Positions 35,776-43,954 of a stretch of 64,000 nt of DNA are shown here, piece by piece; position 1 is the first letter of the stretch, and each line of letters opens with the position of its first letter. The translations under genes were made by a program, and so were the position numbers. Source of the stretch: G963665925 sp963676345 (lineage in GTDB: Bacteria; Bacillota; Clostridia; Peptostreptococcales; Acidaminobacteraceae); NCBI GenBank assembly GCA_963676345.2, contig CAXXTS010000005.1:744001-808000 (forward strand). The letters are read 5' to 3'. The notes beneath the pieces are model-generated. The model was given only the letters and a program-made list of their open reading frames with translations, was not told where the DNA came from and did no database searches.

Positions 35776-35824
35776 AAAAAAAGCGCTAGGTGATTGTGTA
35801 CAAATACATAATCACCTAGCGCTC
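35776..35824 (-). terminator. Rho-independent terminator after the CaCA exchanger
   Basis: An 18-bp stem AGCGCTAGGTGATTatGT / acACAATCACCTAGCGCT is followed on the - strand by seven T. It ends the exchanger transcript. Confidence 0.9.
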
Positions 35825-35863
35825 TTTATTTTCATTTCATATGTTAAATATTGTGAACGGATG

Positions 35864-36871
35864 TTATATCCACGTGTAATTCAAAACTAAATAAACAAGG
35901 TACATGCCGCCAAGAAAAACACCTTCATTACGCGTAATTGTAAGGTCCTTTCTTTTTGTAAACTGTCTAAATGCAAAGATAATGAGCAGCATGGTGGGGA
36001 TCTGCAGTTTATAGAATGTTGTTGGAACGTTTAGTCCGCCGTGGGTTACCGCTGCAGAGGCGCCAACAACAAAAAGAACGTTCAAAATATCAGCTCCAAC
36101 AATATTGCCTACAGCTAATTCGCCGTGGCCTTTTTTAACAGCGGTTATTGCAGTCACCAGTTCAGGGAGGCTCGTACCAAAGGCAATGAGGGTTGCCGCA
36201 ATAACACCTTGGGGAATACCAATGCGTATAGCTGTGATTTCAACCGTTGGAATCAGAACTTTTGATGAAGCGATAACTAGAAGAATACCCACGAGTAACT
36301 TAAAAATCTGAACATAAATTGGACTGGGTTCTTCGGTGATTTCATCAACTAAACCGTCGTTCTCTTCGCGTGCCCATTTCAAGGAGAAATATATATAGGT
36401 ACCTAGTAGAATTAGAAAGATAATGCCCATCAACTGAGAAATGTTACCTGTGTCACCAGAGCTTAAAAAAGGTAAACTTACGACTGCAAGTAGAATACAG
36501 GCTAAATACTGAATCTTGCCTTGTCGTTTGATAATCATTGGGTCAACAGGTAACTTGCCAATCAACGCAGCCAGACCAATAATGAGTCCGGTGTCAGCAA
36601 TAATTGAGCCGATTGCATTACCAAGTGCCAAATCAGGATTACCGCCAACTGCTGCCATTACAGACACAGCTGCTTCAGGCAAGGTTGTTCCAAGAGATAC
36701 AATGGTTGCACCAATGACCATTTTAGGAATGCCCCAGTGTACAGAAAGACTTACGGCTTCATCAACAAGAATGTCCGCCCCTTTACCGACGGTGTAAAGC
36801 GCTCCAGCAATTATGAACACTAAGACAAGGGTAGGAAATGTGATGAGATAACTATGAATGAGTTCTTCCAC
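35864..36871 (-). CDS. Sodium/calcium-type cation exchanger (CaCA family)
   Basis: A 335-residue membrane antiporter with ten to eleven spans in two inverted halves. Both alpha repeats are clear: GATIVSLGTTLPEAAVS near 55 and AATLIAFGTSLPELVTA near 225, with the acidic Glu that binds the cation. It is of the YrbG/CaxA type, exporting a divalent cation against Na+ or H+. The GTG at 36871 is chosen because AAAGGA lies 9 bases upstream; a TTG further up (36889) is less likely. The 5' leader carries a yybP-ykoY riboswitch, so Mn2+ may be the physiological substrate or signal. Confidence 0.92.
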   Translation of the reverse strand: MEELIHSYLITFPTLVLVFIIAGALYTVGKGADILVDEAVSLSVHWGIPKMVIGATIVSLGTTLPEAAVSVMAAVGGNPDLALGNAIGSIIADTGLIIGLAALIGKLPVDPMIIKRQGKIQYLACILLAVVSLPFLSSGDTGNISQLMGIIFLILLGTYIYFSLKWAREENDGLVDEITEEPSPIYVQIFKLLVGILLVIASSKVLIPTVEITAIRIGIPQGVIAATLIAFGTSLPELVTAITAVKKGHGELAVGNIVGADILNVLFVVGASAAVTHGGLNVPTTFYKLQIPTMLLIIFAFRQFTKRKDLTITRNEGVFLGGMYLVYLVLNYTWI

Positions 36872-36914
36872 GATAGTACATCCTTTCAATTACATTAAAT
36901 ACTGGAAGAGTCGT

Positions 36915-37058
36915 GCAAATAAAAAAGACTCTTCAACCAGCACAAAAAAGCTGATCGTAGAGTCTTACCAGACAAATTTGCCAACATGACCGAGAAACGT
37001 TCGTTTCTGTAATGACGACCATGAATCTCACAAAATGTGAGCAGGTTACTCCCCCTAT
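36915..37058 (-). ncRNA. yybP-ykoY (manganese) riboswitch with terminator
   Basis: On the - strand the leader starts with the hallmark GGGGGAGTAACC (from 37055), then a CTCACATTTTGTGAG hairpin, GGTCGTCATTAC with the second conserved internal loop near 37010, and TCTGGTAAGACT at the 3' end of the aptamer. An expression-platform terminator follows: AGACTCT / AGAGTCT around a CAGC/GCTG inner stem, then TTTTTT (36920-36966). The two conserved loops dock to bind Mn2+ in this class. High Mn2+ would prevent termination and switch on the exchanger. Confidence 0.85.
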
Positions 37059-37237
37059 AATCATTAATAATCATAAATCAGGTGGATTTGTCTGTCAACA
37101 CCTTGGTTCTTAAAACTTTGAGACATTTATGAGACTGGCGTAAGTTTACATGCATTTGATTGACGGATTTTTATGAGCGTAATAAAATGAATCTATCATC
37201 TTCAGGCTTTTGTTATTTCATAGAAAGGGGCAGGGCC

Positions 37238-37273
37238 ATGGGCGCAATCAGTCTACTTTTATCAATTTATTAA
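37238..37273 (+). CDS. Leader peptide before the MFS transporter
   Basis: An 11-residue reading frame (MGAISLLLSIY) begins at ATG 37238, with AAAGGGG 7 bases upstream as ribosome binding site, and ends at TAA 37271-37273. Its last codons overlap the left arm of a hairpin whose right arm runs into the ribosome binding site of the transporter gene. This is the usual arrangement of ribosome-stalling attenuators in front of erm, cat and some efflux genes. The peptide itself is not recognised. Confidence 0.6.
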   Translation: MGAISLLLSIY

Positions 37274-37291
37274 CACTAAATTGATAGGAGG
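37260..37291 (+). promoter_or_regulatory. Hairpin adjoining the MFS ribosome binding site
   Basis: TATCAATTTA (37260-37269) is perfectly complementary to TAAATTGATA (37277-37286), and AGGAGG follows at 37286-37291. The stem therefore touches and partly includes the ribosome site of the transporter gene. A ribosome paused on the leader peptide would unfold the left arm. Confidence 0.65.
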
Positions 37292-37303
37292 ATTAATCGT
37301 AAA

Positions 37304-38596
37304 ATGAAAAATAAAAATAGAAAGCGTGTCCTTTATACCTTGCTGTCTGTTCAAGCTGTCTCTCTCTTGGGGACAAGGATGACCAGTGTGGCACTGGGGA
37401 TTTGGATATATCTTAAAACAGGAAAAGCGATGGATATTTTGCTAATACCATTCTTTAATGAACTTCCTTCACTCTTATTTGGTCATGTAATTGGAACCTT
37501 TGTTGATAGACAATCAAGAAAGCAGACTATAATGTGTTCTGATTTCGCACAGGCAGTGTGTTCATTGCTGCTCATGCTCAGTATAGTGACTGGACGCTTT
37601 TCTACAAAGGTTTTATACAGTCTTGTTTTTTTTCAAGGCCTATTCACAGCATTCCAGGAGCCTGCCGCAGACAGTGCCATAGCAGGCTTGACTGAGCAGG
37701 AAGAACGAAGGCGAGTCAATAGCATTAAAGAAATCACATTTCCTGCTGCGGGCGTCTTTGCACCTGTTCTTGCAGGTGCCCTCTTCCTTCACATAGGAAT
37801 AGAAGGTGTGATTGCAGTTGACTTAGCAACATTTGCTTTTGCTGCCGTTATCATGTCAAAACTAGATATGCCAAAGCGCATGTTTTTAAATGACAAGGCT
37901 CACAAAGAGACAAGCTTCATTAAAGCGTTAAAAGAGGGTATGCAGTTTGTAAGGTCTCACAAACCACTTTTGCACCTTCTTATTATAATGTCCGTGGGAA
38001 ACTTCCTTCTAAATGGGCCTATAGAGATGGTGATTCCTTACTTAATTGAGAGAACAGGAAGTACGGTACAGTTATCGCTTGCGCTTTCTGTTATGAGCAT
38101 TGCTACTTTCGCGAGTTCCACTTTATTGTCATGTACCGGTTCGAGAAAGAAGAACACCCACTTATTAGCAGGTGCATTTTCAGTGTCTGGTACAGCAATG
38201 CTTTTCTTTGGCGTAGCAAAAAATGGGCATTTTCTGATTTTAACACTCTTTCTTATGATGTTGCCACTCCCTGTGCTGAACATTGTGTTTAAGACACTGC
38301 TACAAAACAACACGCCGGAGGCTTATCAGGGGAGGGTCTTTGCAACCGCATATCAATGGGCATATGGAATTGCGCCAGTATCCTTTCTCGTATACGGATG
38401 GTTGGCAGACCATTGCTTTGAGAAGCTTTCTGGATACAGCGAACACGGAGGTTTTCTGACGAGTATGGGTATAGGCAAGGCATCTGGTTTCGGAATGTTT
38501 TATATAGTATCTGGGTTTATGATTGTAATACTGGCATTTGCAGTTTACAAAAACACGGCGCTTAAAAATATTGAAGCCTCACAAGAAGAGGTGTAA
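37304..38596 (+). CDS. MFS transporter, macrolide-efflux (MefA)-like group
   Basis: A 430-residue major facilitator with about 12 membrane spans. The start TLLSVQAVSLLGTRMTSVALGIWIY and the FGHVIGTFVDRQSRKQ loop between spans 2 and 3 resemble the enterobactin exporter/MefA subgroup, which pumps macrolides or siderophores out by proton exchange. ATG at 37304 follows AGGAGG by 12 bases, a rather long spacing. The upstream leader peptide and hairpin suggest drug-inducible translation. The substrate is inferred, not shown. Confidence 0.87.
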   Translation: MKNKNRKRVLYTLLSVQAVSLLGTRMTSVALGIWIYLKTGKAMDILLIPFFNELPSLLFGHVIGTFVDRQSRKQTIMCSDFAQAVCSLLLMLSIVTGRFSTKVLYSLVFFQGLFTAFQEPAADSAIAGLTEQEERRRVNSIKEITFPAAGVFAPVLAGALFLHIGIEGVIAVDLATFAFAAVIMSKLDMPKRMFLNDKAHKETSFIKALKEGMQFVRSHKPLLHLLIIMSVGNFLLNGPIEMVIPYLIERTGSTVQLSLALSVMSIATFASSTLLSCTGSRKKNTHLLAGAFSVSGTAMLFFGVAKNGHFLILTLFLMMLPLPVLNIVFKTLLQNNTPEAYQGRVFATAYQWAYGIAPVSFLVYGWLADHCFEKLSGYSEHGGFLTSMGIGKASGFGMFYIVSGFMIVILAFAVYKNTALKNIEASQEEV

Positions 38597-38766
38597 GGGC
38601 ACGTAGGGGCAAGCTGCTTTTTTGTCTTATATGCAGGTGCAAATCATTCGTATAAAAGGCCCTTTAGGCTTGAAAATAAATTAGGTTTACTGGAAAAAGA
38701 TAAGATAATTAATATATACTTATATATATCAGGCGTTAGAGCACAAATCGAAAGGGTTACATAGTA

Positions 38767-40080
38767 ATGGCGTATAAATTAAGGCGCGGTCAAATTGTCA
38801 GATCGCATACAGGTAAGGCATATGTTGTCCGTGAATTTTTAGGTTCAGGCGGACAAGGCGAAGTTTTCAAAGCGCATGTTAATGGCGCCGACTACGCAGT
38901 AAAATGGTATTATCCGGGTTCGGCGACAGAAAATCAGCTTGAGCTAATAAAAAAACTCATAGCCATCGGACCCCCCAATGACAAATTCTTATGGCCACTA
39001 GAACTTTTAACAGATGAAAAGCTGCAAGGCTTTGGATATTCAATGCGCCTAAGAGATCAGAATTATAAGGGTATTGTCGATTTGATGAAGCGAAAAATCG
39101 AACCGAGCTTTTACACACTCACTGTATCGGCCATTCAGATGGTGGACAGCTTTGAAAAGTTGCATAGAAAAGGACTTTGCTACAGGGACATATCCTTTGG
39201 CAATGTTTTTATGAATGAACACCGTGGTGACATTTTAATATGTGATAATGATAATGTTACCAGTGAAAAGCATGCTGACAAGAGTATTTTAGGCACACCT
39301 AGGTTTATGGCACCAGAAATTGTTCGCGGTGAATCTTTGCCGAATGTACAGTCTGATTTATTTTCACTGAGTATACTTTTATTTTACATGTTTATGGTGC
39401 ACCATCCGCTGGAAGGCAAGCAAGAAGCCAGTATCAAATGCTTTGATTTACCTGCTATGAAAAAACTGTATGGGACGCATCCTGTTTTTATTTTTGATCC
39501 GCTTAACAGAAGCAATAGACCTGTTAAGGGGGTTCATGACAATGCGCTGGTGTTTTGGGACTTGTACCCTGAATCTTTTAAAGAAGCCTTTGTACGTTCT
39601 TTTACAAGAGGTCTTTCAAGAATTAAAGGCTCAAGACTGACTGAACAGGAGTGGAAGGAGTATCTAATTGCCCTTAAAAACTCCATAGTCAAGTGTGGAT
39701 GCGGAGCAGAGAATTTTTATGATATCACATACATCCGTTCGGGTAAGAGTAAAATGTGTTGGGCGTGTGGGAAAGATGTGCAAATTCCGCCAAGAATTAA
39801 AATTGGTAAAGACATCATCATACTGAATGATTTTACAAGAATATTTGGGCATCATCTTGACCGTGAAAGAAACATAGACTTTAAGCATATTATTGGACAG
39901 GTTGTACGCAATCCTAAACAACGGGATCAAATTGGTCTGAGAAATTATTCAGAAACACCTTGGAGGGTTGTTCTGAAGGATGGTCGTGAGAAATCGATCC
40001 CGCGTGGTGCTACCGTTGGAATTGATAGAGTAGAAGAAATACATTTCGGCAGAGGCAGAGTTGGGTTTGTTAGAGCATAA
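38767..40080 (+). CDS. Serine/threonine protein kinase-like protein with zinc ribbon (TerY-P triad kinase)
   Basis: A 437-residue cytoplasmic protein. Residues 20-310 are a protein kinase domain: glycine loop LGSGGQGEVF at 25-34, ATP-anchoring Lys46 (YAVKWY), catalytic loop YRDISFGNVF with Asp141 and Asn146, and the metal motif DND at 160-162 where DFG is usual; APEI follows near 182. HRD is changed to YRD. A zinc ribbon with Cys320, Cys322, Cys341 and Cys344 comes next, then an unassigned beta-rich C-terminal domain. The following genes are a vWA protein and a PP2C phosphatase, together forming the TerY-P type triad described for tellurite/stress systems. Confidence 0.88.
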   Translation: MAYKLRRGQIVRSHTGKAYVVREFLGSGGQGEVFKAHVNGADYAVKWYYPGSATENQLELIKKLIAIGPPNDKFLWPLELLTDEKLQGFGYSMRLRDQNYKGIVDLMKRKIEPSFYTLTVSAIQMVDSFEKLHRKGLCYRDISFGNVFMNEHRGDILICDNDNVTSEKHADKSILGTPRFMAPEIVRGESLPNVQSDLFSLSILLFYMFMVHHPLEGKQEASIKCFDLPAMKKLYGTHPVFIFDPLNRSNRPVKGVHDNALVFWDLYPESFKEAFVRSFTRGLSRIKGSRLTEQEWKEYLIALKNSIVKCGCGAENFYDITYIRSGKSKMCWACGKDVQIPPRIKIGKDIIILNDFTRIFGHHLDRERNIDFKHIIGQVVRNPKQRDQIGLRNYSETPWRVVLKDGREKSIPRGATVGIDRVEEIHFGRGRVGFVRA

Positions 40081-40090
40081 GGAGGTTCAG

Positions 40091-40807
40091 ATGGATATCG
40101 TAAGACCAGGAGGAGAACTGGCTACAAGGCCGCTCCATTTTATATGGATTGCGGATTGTTCAACTTCGATGAAGAACAGCGGAAAAATGGATGCCCTCAA
40201 TCAGGCGATTCGAAGCTCTATACCTCATATGGTAAGGGTGTCTGAAGAAAATCCTAATGCAGATGTACTGGTACGTGCTATTTCGTTTTCGTCTGGCGCT
40301 GAGTGGCATATTGAAAATCCAGTTCATATAGATGATTTCAGATGGAATGATTTACAGGCTTTCGGTGTGACTGACATGGGGAAGGCGTTTGAAATACTTA
40401 CGGATGCACTCAAAATGCCGCCAATGACTGATCGTGCCCTGCCGCCCGTACTGGTTCTCGTAACAGACGGTCAGCCAACTGATGACTATAAGTCAGCCTT
40501 AAGGGATTTATTAAAACAGCCATGGGGCAGAAAAGCAGTACGTCTTGGTATTGGCATTGGGAAGTCTGCAAATGAGCGCGTTCTGAAAGAATTTATTGAT
40601 AATGACGATATCAAAGTCCTTCAGGCAGATAATGCTGAGGAACTTGTTGAATACATTAAGTGGGTTTCTACGGTTGTATTAAAAGCCGCTTCTTCACCGG
40701 CTTCACAAACAGAAGAATCGGTAAGTACGACCAGCAATGTCATTATTCCGGAAATTCCTGACGATTTTTGGGATGACATGGATGTGAGCGTTGAGGATGT
40801 TTGGTAA
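40091..40807 (+). CDS. vWA-domain protein, TerY-like
   Basis: A 238-residue cytoplasmic von Willebrand factor A domain protein. The MIDAS metal site is complete: DCSTS at 22-26, a Thr in the DFRWNDLQAFGVTDMG loop near 97, and VTDGQPTDD near 130. TerY proteins of this type are regulatory partners of a kinase and a phosphatase. ATG at 40091 is selected because AAGGAGG lies 5-6 bases upstream, overlapping the kinase stop; an upstream extension to 40061 would overlap the kinase gene without ribosome site. The acidic C-terminal tail (DDFWDDMDVSVEDVW) is notable. Confidence 0.9.
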   Translation: MDIVRPGGELATRPLHFIWIADCSTSMKNSGKMDALNQAIRSSIPHMVRVSEENPNADVLVRAISFSSGAEWHIENPVHIDDFRWNDLQAFGVTDMGKAFEILTDALKMPPMTDRALPPVLVLVTDGQPTDDYKSALRDLLKQPWGRKAVRLGIGIGKSANERVLKEFIDNDDIKVLQADNAEELVEYIKWVSTVVLKAASSPASQTEESVSTTSNVIIPEIPDDFWDDMDVSVEDVW

Positions 40808-40808
40808 T

Positions 40809-41621
40809 ATGGGCATGTTTGAAGTGGCATATTCCAGTGTCAGGGGAAATTTACACAGCCTTAGAGCACTTCCTAATCAGGATGCGATTGATATACGCGA
40901 GGTAAATGAGACTTTGATTGTATCTATTGCTGACGGACATGGCAGTCAGACGTGCTTTAGAAGTGATCTGGGTTCAAAAATGGCAGTTGAAACCGCTAAT
41001 GTACTTATAGCGGATCGGATTTTGAATCAAAATGCTGATTTTATGACGTGTGACGAAGACGCAAGGGATCTTTGTCGAGAGATTGCTGGTCTTTGGACAA
41101 AGACAGTATTACACCATCTTGGAAAAAATGCATTTGAAGACGACGAAGTTAAGAATTTAAGTAGCGCTAAACAGCGGGATTTAGGCAAGAATGCCCTTCT
41201 TGCATATGGAACGACACTTATGACACTTGTCATAACAAAAACACGGGCTCTTGTGCTCAATATTGGCGATGCAGAACTGCTCATCAAATATAAGCACTCC
41301 GAAGAGCCGGAAATTCTGAATCGCAATAAACGTGTAGGAAACGAAACGGAAAGTCTTGCTCTTAAAGATGCACATGACTATTATATAGTTAAACGTTTTG
41401 AAATGGATAAACTGGAGGCTCTGCTTGCAGCCACCGATGGCTATCCGAACTCCTTTAAACAGGATAGCGGCTATTCACAGGTGATAGATGATTTACTACA
41501 GATTCAAAAGGAGCATGGTATAGAAGCCATACAAAGCAATTTGCCGAATTGGCTTGAAGACACATCTATAAATGGAAGTGGTGATGATATCACAGCCTGT
41601 TTTGTGGCTTGTATATCGTAA
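40809..41621 (+). CDS. PP2C-family protein phosphatase (TerY-P triad phosphatase)
   Basis: A 270-residue PPM/PP2C-type phosphatase. Conserved features are PNQDAID near 27, SIADGHGS near 42 supplying metal ligands, TTLMTLVI near 138, GDAELL near 155, TDGYPNSF near 203, and the final GDDITACFV motif. It should remove phosphates placed by the kinase two genes upstream. The ATG at 40809 begins one base after the vWA stop; upstream ATG/TTG codons overlap the vWA gene. The three genes are a tight operon ended by a terminator at 41686. Confidence 0.9.
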   Translation: MGMFEVAYSSVRGNLHSLRALPNQDAIDIREVNETLIVSIADGHGSQTCFRSDLGSKMAVETANVLIADRILNQNADFMTCDEDARDLCREIAGLWTKTVLHHLGKNAFEDDEVKNLSSAKQRDLGKNALLAYGTTLMTLVITKTRALVLNIGDAELLIKYKHSEEPEILNRNKRVGNETESLALKDAHDYYIVKRFEMDKLEALLAATDGYPNSFKQDSGYSQVIDDLLQIQKEHGIEAIQSNLPNWLEDTSINGSGDDITACFVACIS

Positions 41622-41685
41622 TAAGGAATGTGTCGGATGGGTCACTAAGATAGCTAAATGAAAATATGAATAAGTATGATTATTT

Positions 41686-41724
41686 AAACCCGTAAGGCGG
41701 TTAAGAAAACGCTTACGGGTTTTT
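41686..41724 (+). terminator. Rho-independent terminator after the kinase-vWA-phosphatase operon
   Basis: AACCCGTAAG-GCG pairs with CGC-TTACGGGTT and is followed by TTT; the left arm begins with AAA. Confidence 0.88.
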
Positions 41725-41800
41725 GCGTTGTGTAATGGGGTCAAAGCATGTTATAATTAAACCAAACATATGTTCGTTTTTGTCGTTTGGAGGCCTTGAA

Positions 41801-43120
41801 ATGAATCTTCAAGAAAAAATTGAGATTTTAGCTGAATCGGCTAAATATGATGTATCCTGTTCGTCAAGCGGAAGTGATAGAGGTGCAGAAAAGGGAAAGT
41901 TGGGGACCACTGCCCTACCTGGTATTTGTCATAGCTGGTCTGATGATGGACGCTGTATATCCCTTTTGAAAATATTACAGTCAAACGCCTGTATTTATGA
42001 CTGTGCTTATTGTGTAAATAGATGCAGTGCGGATTATAGAAGAGCATCCTTTAGTTCTGAGGAACTTGCAGATATCACAATGAATTTTTATAAAAGAAAC
42101 TACATTGAAGGTCTTTTTCTGAGTTCTGCGGTTTTAAAAAGTCCAGACTATACCATGGAGCGTATGCTCGAAACGGTTAAAAAACTCAGACTTGAAAAAG
42201 GATTCAACGGATATATACATCTGAAAGCCATACCCGGTGCAGATGCACAATTAATTGAACGCGCAGGACGCTATGTCGACCGTATGAGTATCAATATGGA
42301 GTTTCCAAGTGCTGAGGGACTGCAGATGCTGGCACCGCAAAAGAAACAGCTGGATATAATCAGTCCGATGCAGTTTATTAGAGACAGGATTACTGAGAAC
42401 AAGTCCCTCGCAAGACCTAGGGGGCGATTGACTTCATCAAAGAGCCCATCACTTATTAAGCCGGAACCTTTTGTTCCAGCAGGCCAGACGACCCAACTTA
42501 TGATTGGAGCAACACAGGACACAGATTTATCTGTCATCCGTTTATCCGAAGCTATGTATGACAGAATGTTTATGAAACGGGTCTACTACTCATCTTATGT
42601 TCCAGTTGTACAGAACAATGCCCTATTGCCTCAAACTGTGGAAAATCCGCTGCTACGGGAGCATAGGCTTTATCAAGCAGACTGGCTTCTGCGTTTTTAC
42701 GGATTTAATGCTACAGAACTTTTAACAAAGCAAAATCCGAATTTTGACCCATTTGTTGATCCTAAGTGTAACTGGGCGCTTAAGAATCTCCATTTGTTCC
42801 CCGTAGAAGTAAATAAAGCAGATTTAGAGTTTCTGCTGCGCGTACCGGGAATCGGGCCAGTGTCGGCTCGGCGGATTATTAAATCGAGGAAGTTCGCCTA
42901 TCTGACTTTTGAAGACCTGAAAAAACTTGGTGTTGTACTTAAAAGAGCCAAGTACTTCATATTATGTAAGGGACGCTATTATGGTCAAATTGACATAGAA
43001 GAAGGACGCCTTCGTGAACGACTAGCTGGCGCTGACCCCAAAACTAAGAAGCTCCTGTTGGGTCAAGTTTCTTTAGAGAACTTGTATCCTGAGGCATTTT
43101 CGGAGGTGCGTGTAGGTTGA
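41801..43120 (+). CDS. Putative DNA modification/repair radical SAM protein
   Basis: A 439-residue radical SAM enzyme of the group genetically linked to a uracil-DNA-glycosylase-like protein. The [4Fe-4S] motif is Cys64-x3-Cys68-x2-Cys71, followed by another Cys at 75. The C-terminal part has helix-hairpin-helix DNA-binding motifs (FLLRVPGIGPVSARRIIKSR near 350 and the LGVVLKRAKYF segment). ATG at 41801 with TTTGGAGG 8 bases upstream is taken as start rather than the ATG at 41723, which lies in the preceding terminator. Its end overlaps the next gene by four bases, as in other genomes where the two occur together. Confidence 0.9.
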   Translation: MNLQEKIEILAESAKYDVSCSSSGSDRGAEKGKLGTTALPGICHSWSDDGRCISLLKILQSNACIYDCAYCVNRCSADYRRASFSSEELADITMNFYKRNYIEGLFLSSAVLKSPDYTMERMLETVKKLRLEKGFNGYIHLKAIPGADAQLIERAGRYVDRMSINMEFPSAEGLQMLAPQKKQLDIISPMQFIRDRITENKSLARPRGRLTSSKSPSLIKPEPFVPAGQTTQLMIGATQDTDLSVIRLSEAMYDRMFMKRVYYSSYVPVVQNNALLPQTVENPLLREHRLYQADWLLRFYGFNATELLTKQNPNFDPFVDPKCNWALKNLHLFPVEVNKADLEFLLRVPGIGPVSARRIIKSRKFAYLTFEDLKKLGVVLKRAKYFILCKGRYYGQIDIEEGRLRERLAGADPKTKKLLLGQVSLENLYPEAFSEVRVG

Positions 43121-43860
43121 GTCTTGTACTATTATACGATGGCACATTTGATGGACTTATGACATGTGTTTATGAGGGGTTTTATCTAAAGAAAAATGAC
43201 CTGGATATTCAAAGCGAAGAGGGATATTCACAGTCGCTCATAATGGAAAGCCGTATGATATATACAGATCGAATAAAGTCTGAGAAGGTGGTACAGGCAA
43301 TACAGACAAAACTAGGAGACGAAGTCTATAAACATGTCTTATATGCATTTTTTTCAGATGCACCTCAAATAGGTAGTGTTGTTTTTAAGTTCCTAAAAGT
43401 AGCATTCAAGCTGGGTGAGAAATGTCTTGAGTATCGGGCGCATAAGTCAATTGAGCCCCTTCTCAAGCAATATGGAAAAGTGACTCGTGAAGCCCACCAC
43501 ATGCTTGGCTTGACGCGATTTGTGGAGCTAGAAAACGGCATACTCTATGCACAGTACGAAAGCACTACAAATGTAATGTATATATTAGCATCTCACTTTC
43601 AGACGAGACTTGGAGGGACGTGTTGGGTACTACATGATATGAAGCGGCATCAGGCTGCCATTTGTGATGGAGAAAACTGGTTTATTGAAGCTGTTGAAGT
43701 GCCGAGTGCTGTTACACTTCATGAAAGAGAAGAGCTGTTTCAAACACTTTGGCAGACCTATTTTCAGCATGTAGCCATTCAAAGCCGCAAGAATTTGAAC
43801 TTACAACGACAAAACATGCCTAAAAAATATTGGAAATACCTGATTGAAAAAATGAACTGA
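43117..43860 (+). CDS. DUF4130 / uracil-DNA-glycosylase-linked DNA metabolism protein
   Basis: A 247-residue protein of the TIGR03915/DUF4130 family, the regular partner of the radical SAM protein encoded upstream. Recognisable pieces are the start LLYDGTFDGLMTCVYEG, VGKVTREAHHMLGLTRF-like middle near 125-145 with a conserved HxxxG(L)xRF, and YILASHFQTRLGGTCWVLHD followed by RHQAAI. Family members are sometimes fused to a uracil-DNA glycosylase domain, which is absent here. TTG at 43117 overlaps the upstream stop (TTGA), with GGAGG ten bases before. The biochemical activity of the pair is unknown. Confidence 0.88.
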   Translation: MSLVLLYDGTFDGLMTCVYEGFYLKKNDLDIQSEEGYSQSLIMESRMIYTDRIKSEKVVQAIQTKLGDEVYKHVLYAFFSDAPQIGSVVFKFLKVAFKLGEKCLEYRAHKSIEPLLKQYGKVTREAHHMLGLTRFVELENGILYAQYESTTNVMYILASHFQTRLGGTCWVLHDMKRHQAAICDGENWFIEAVEVPSAVTLHEREELFQTLWQTYFQHVAIQSRKNLNLQRQNMPKKYWKYLIEKMN

Positions 43861-43954
43861 ATATAAAAAGCAAAAAAAACACCCGGTTCCTCGAATATTC
43901 AGCTATACTTAGTAATAAGAGGAAAATTTTATCAATACAGGTTAGGAGCTTATA

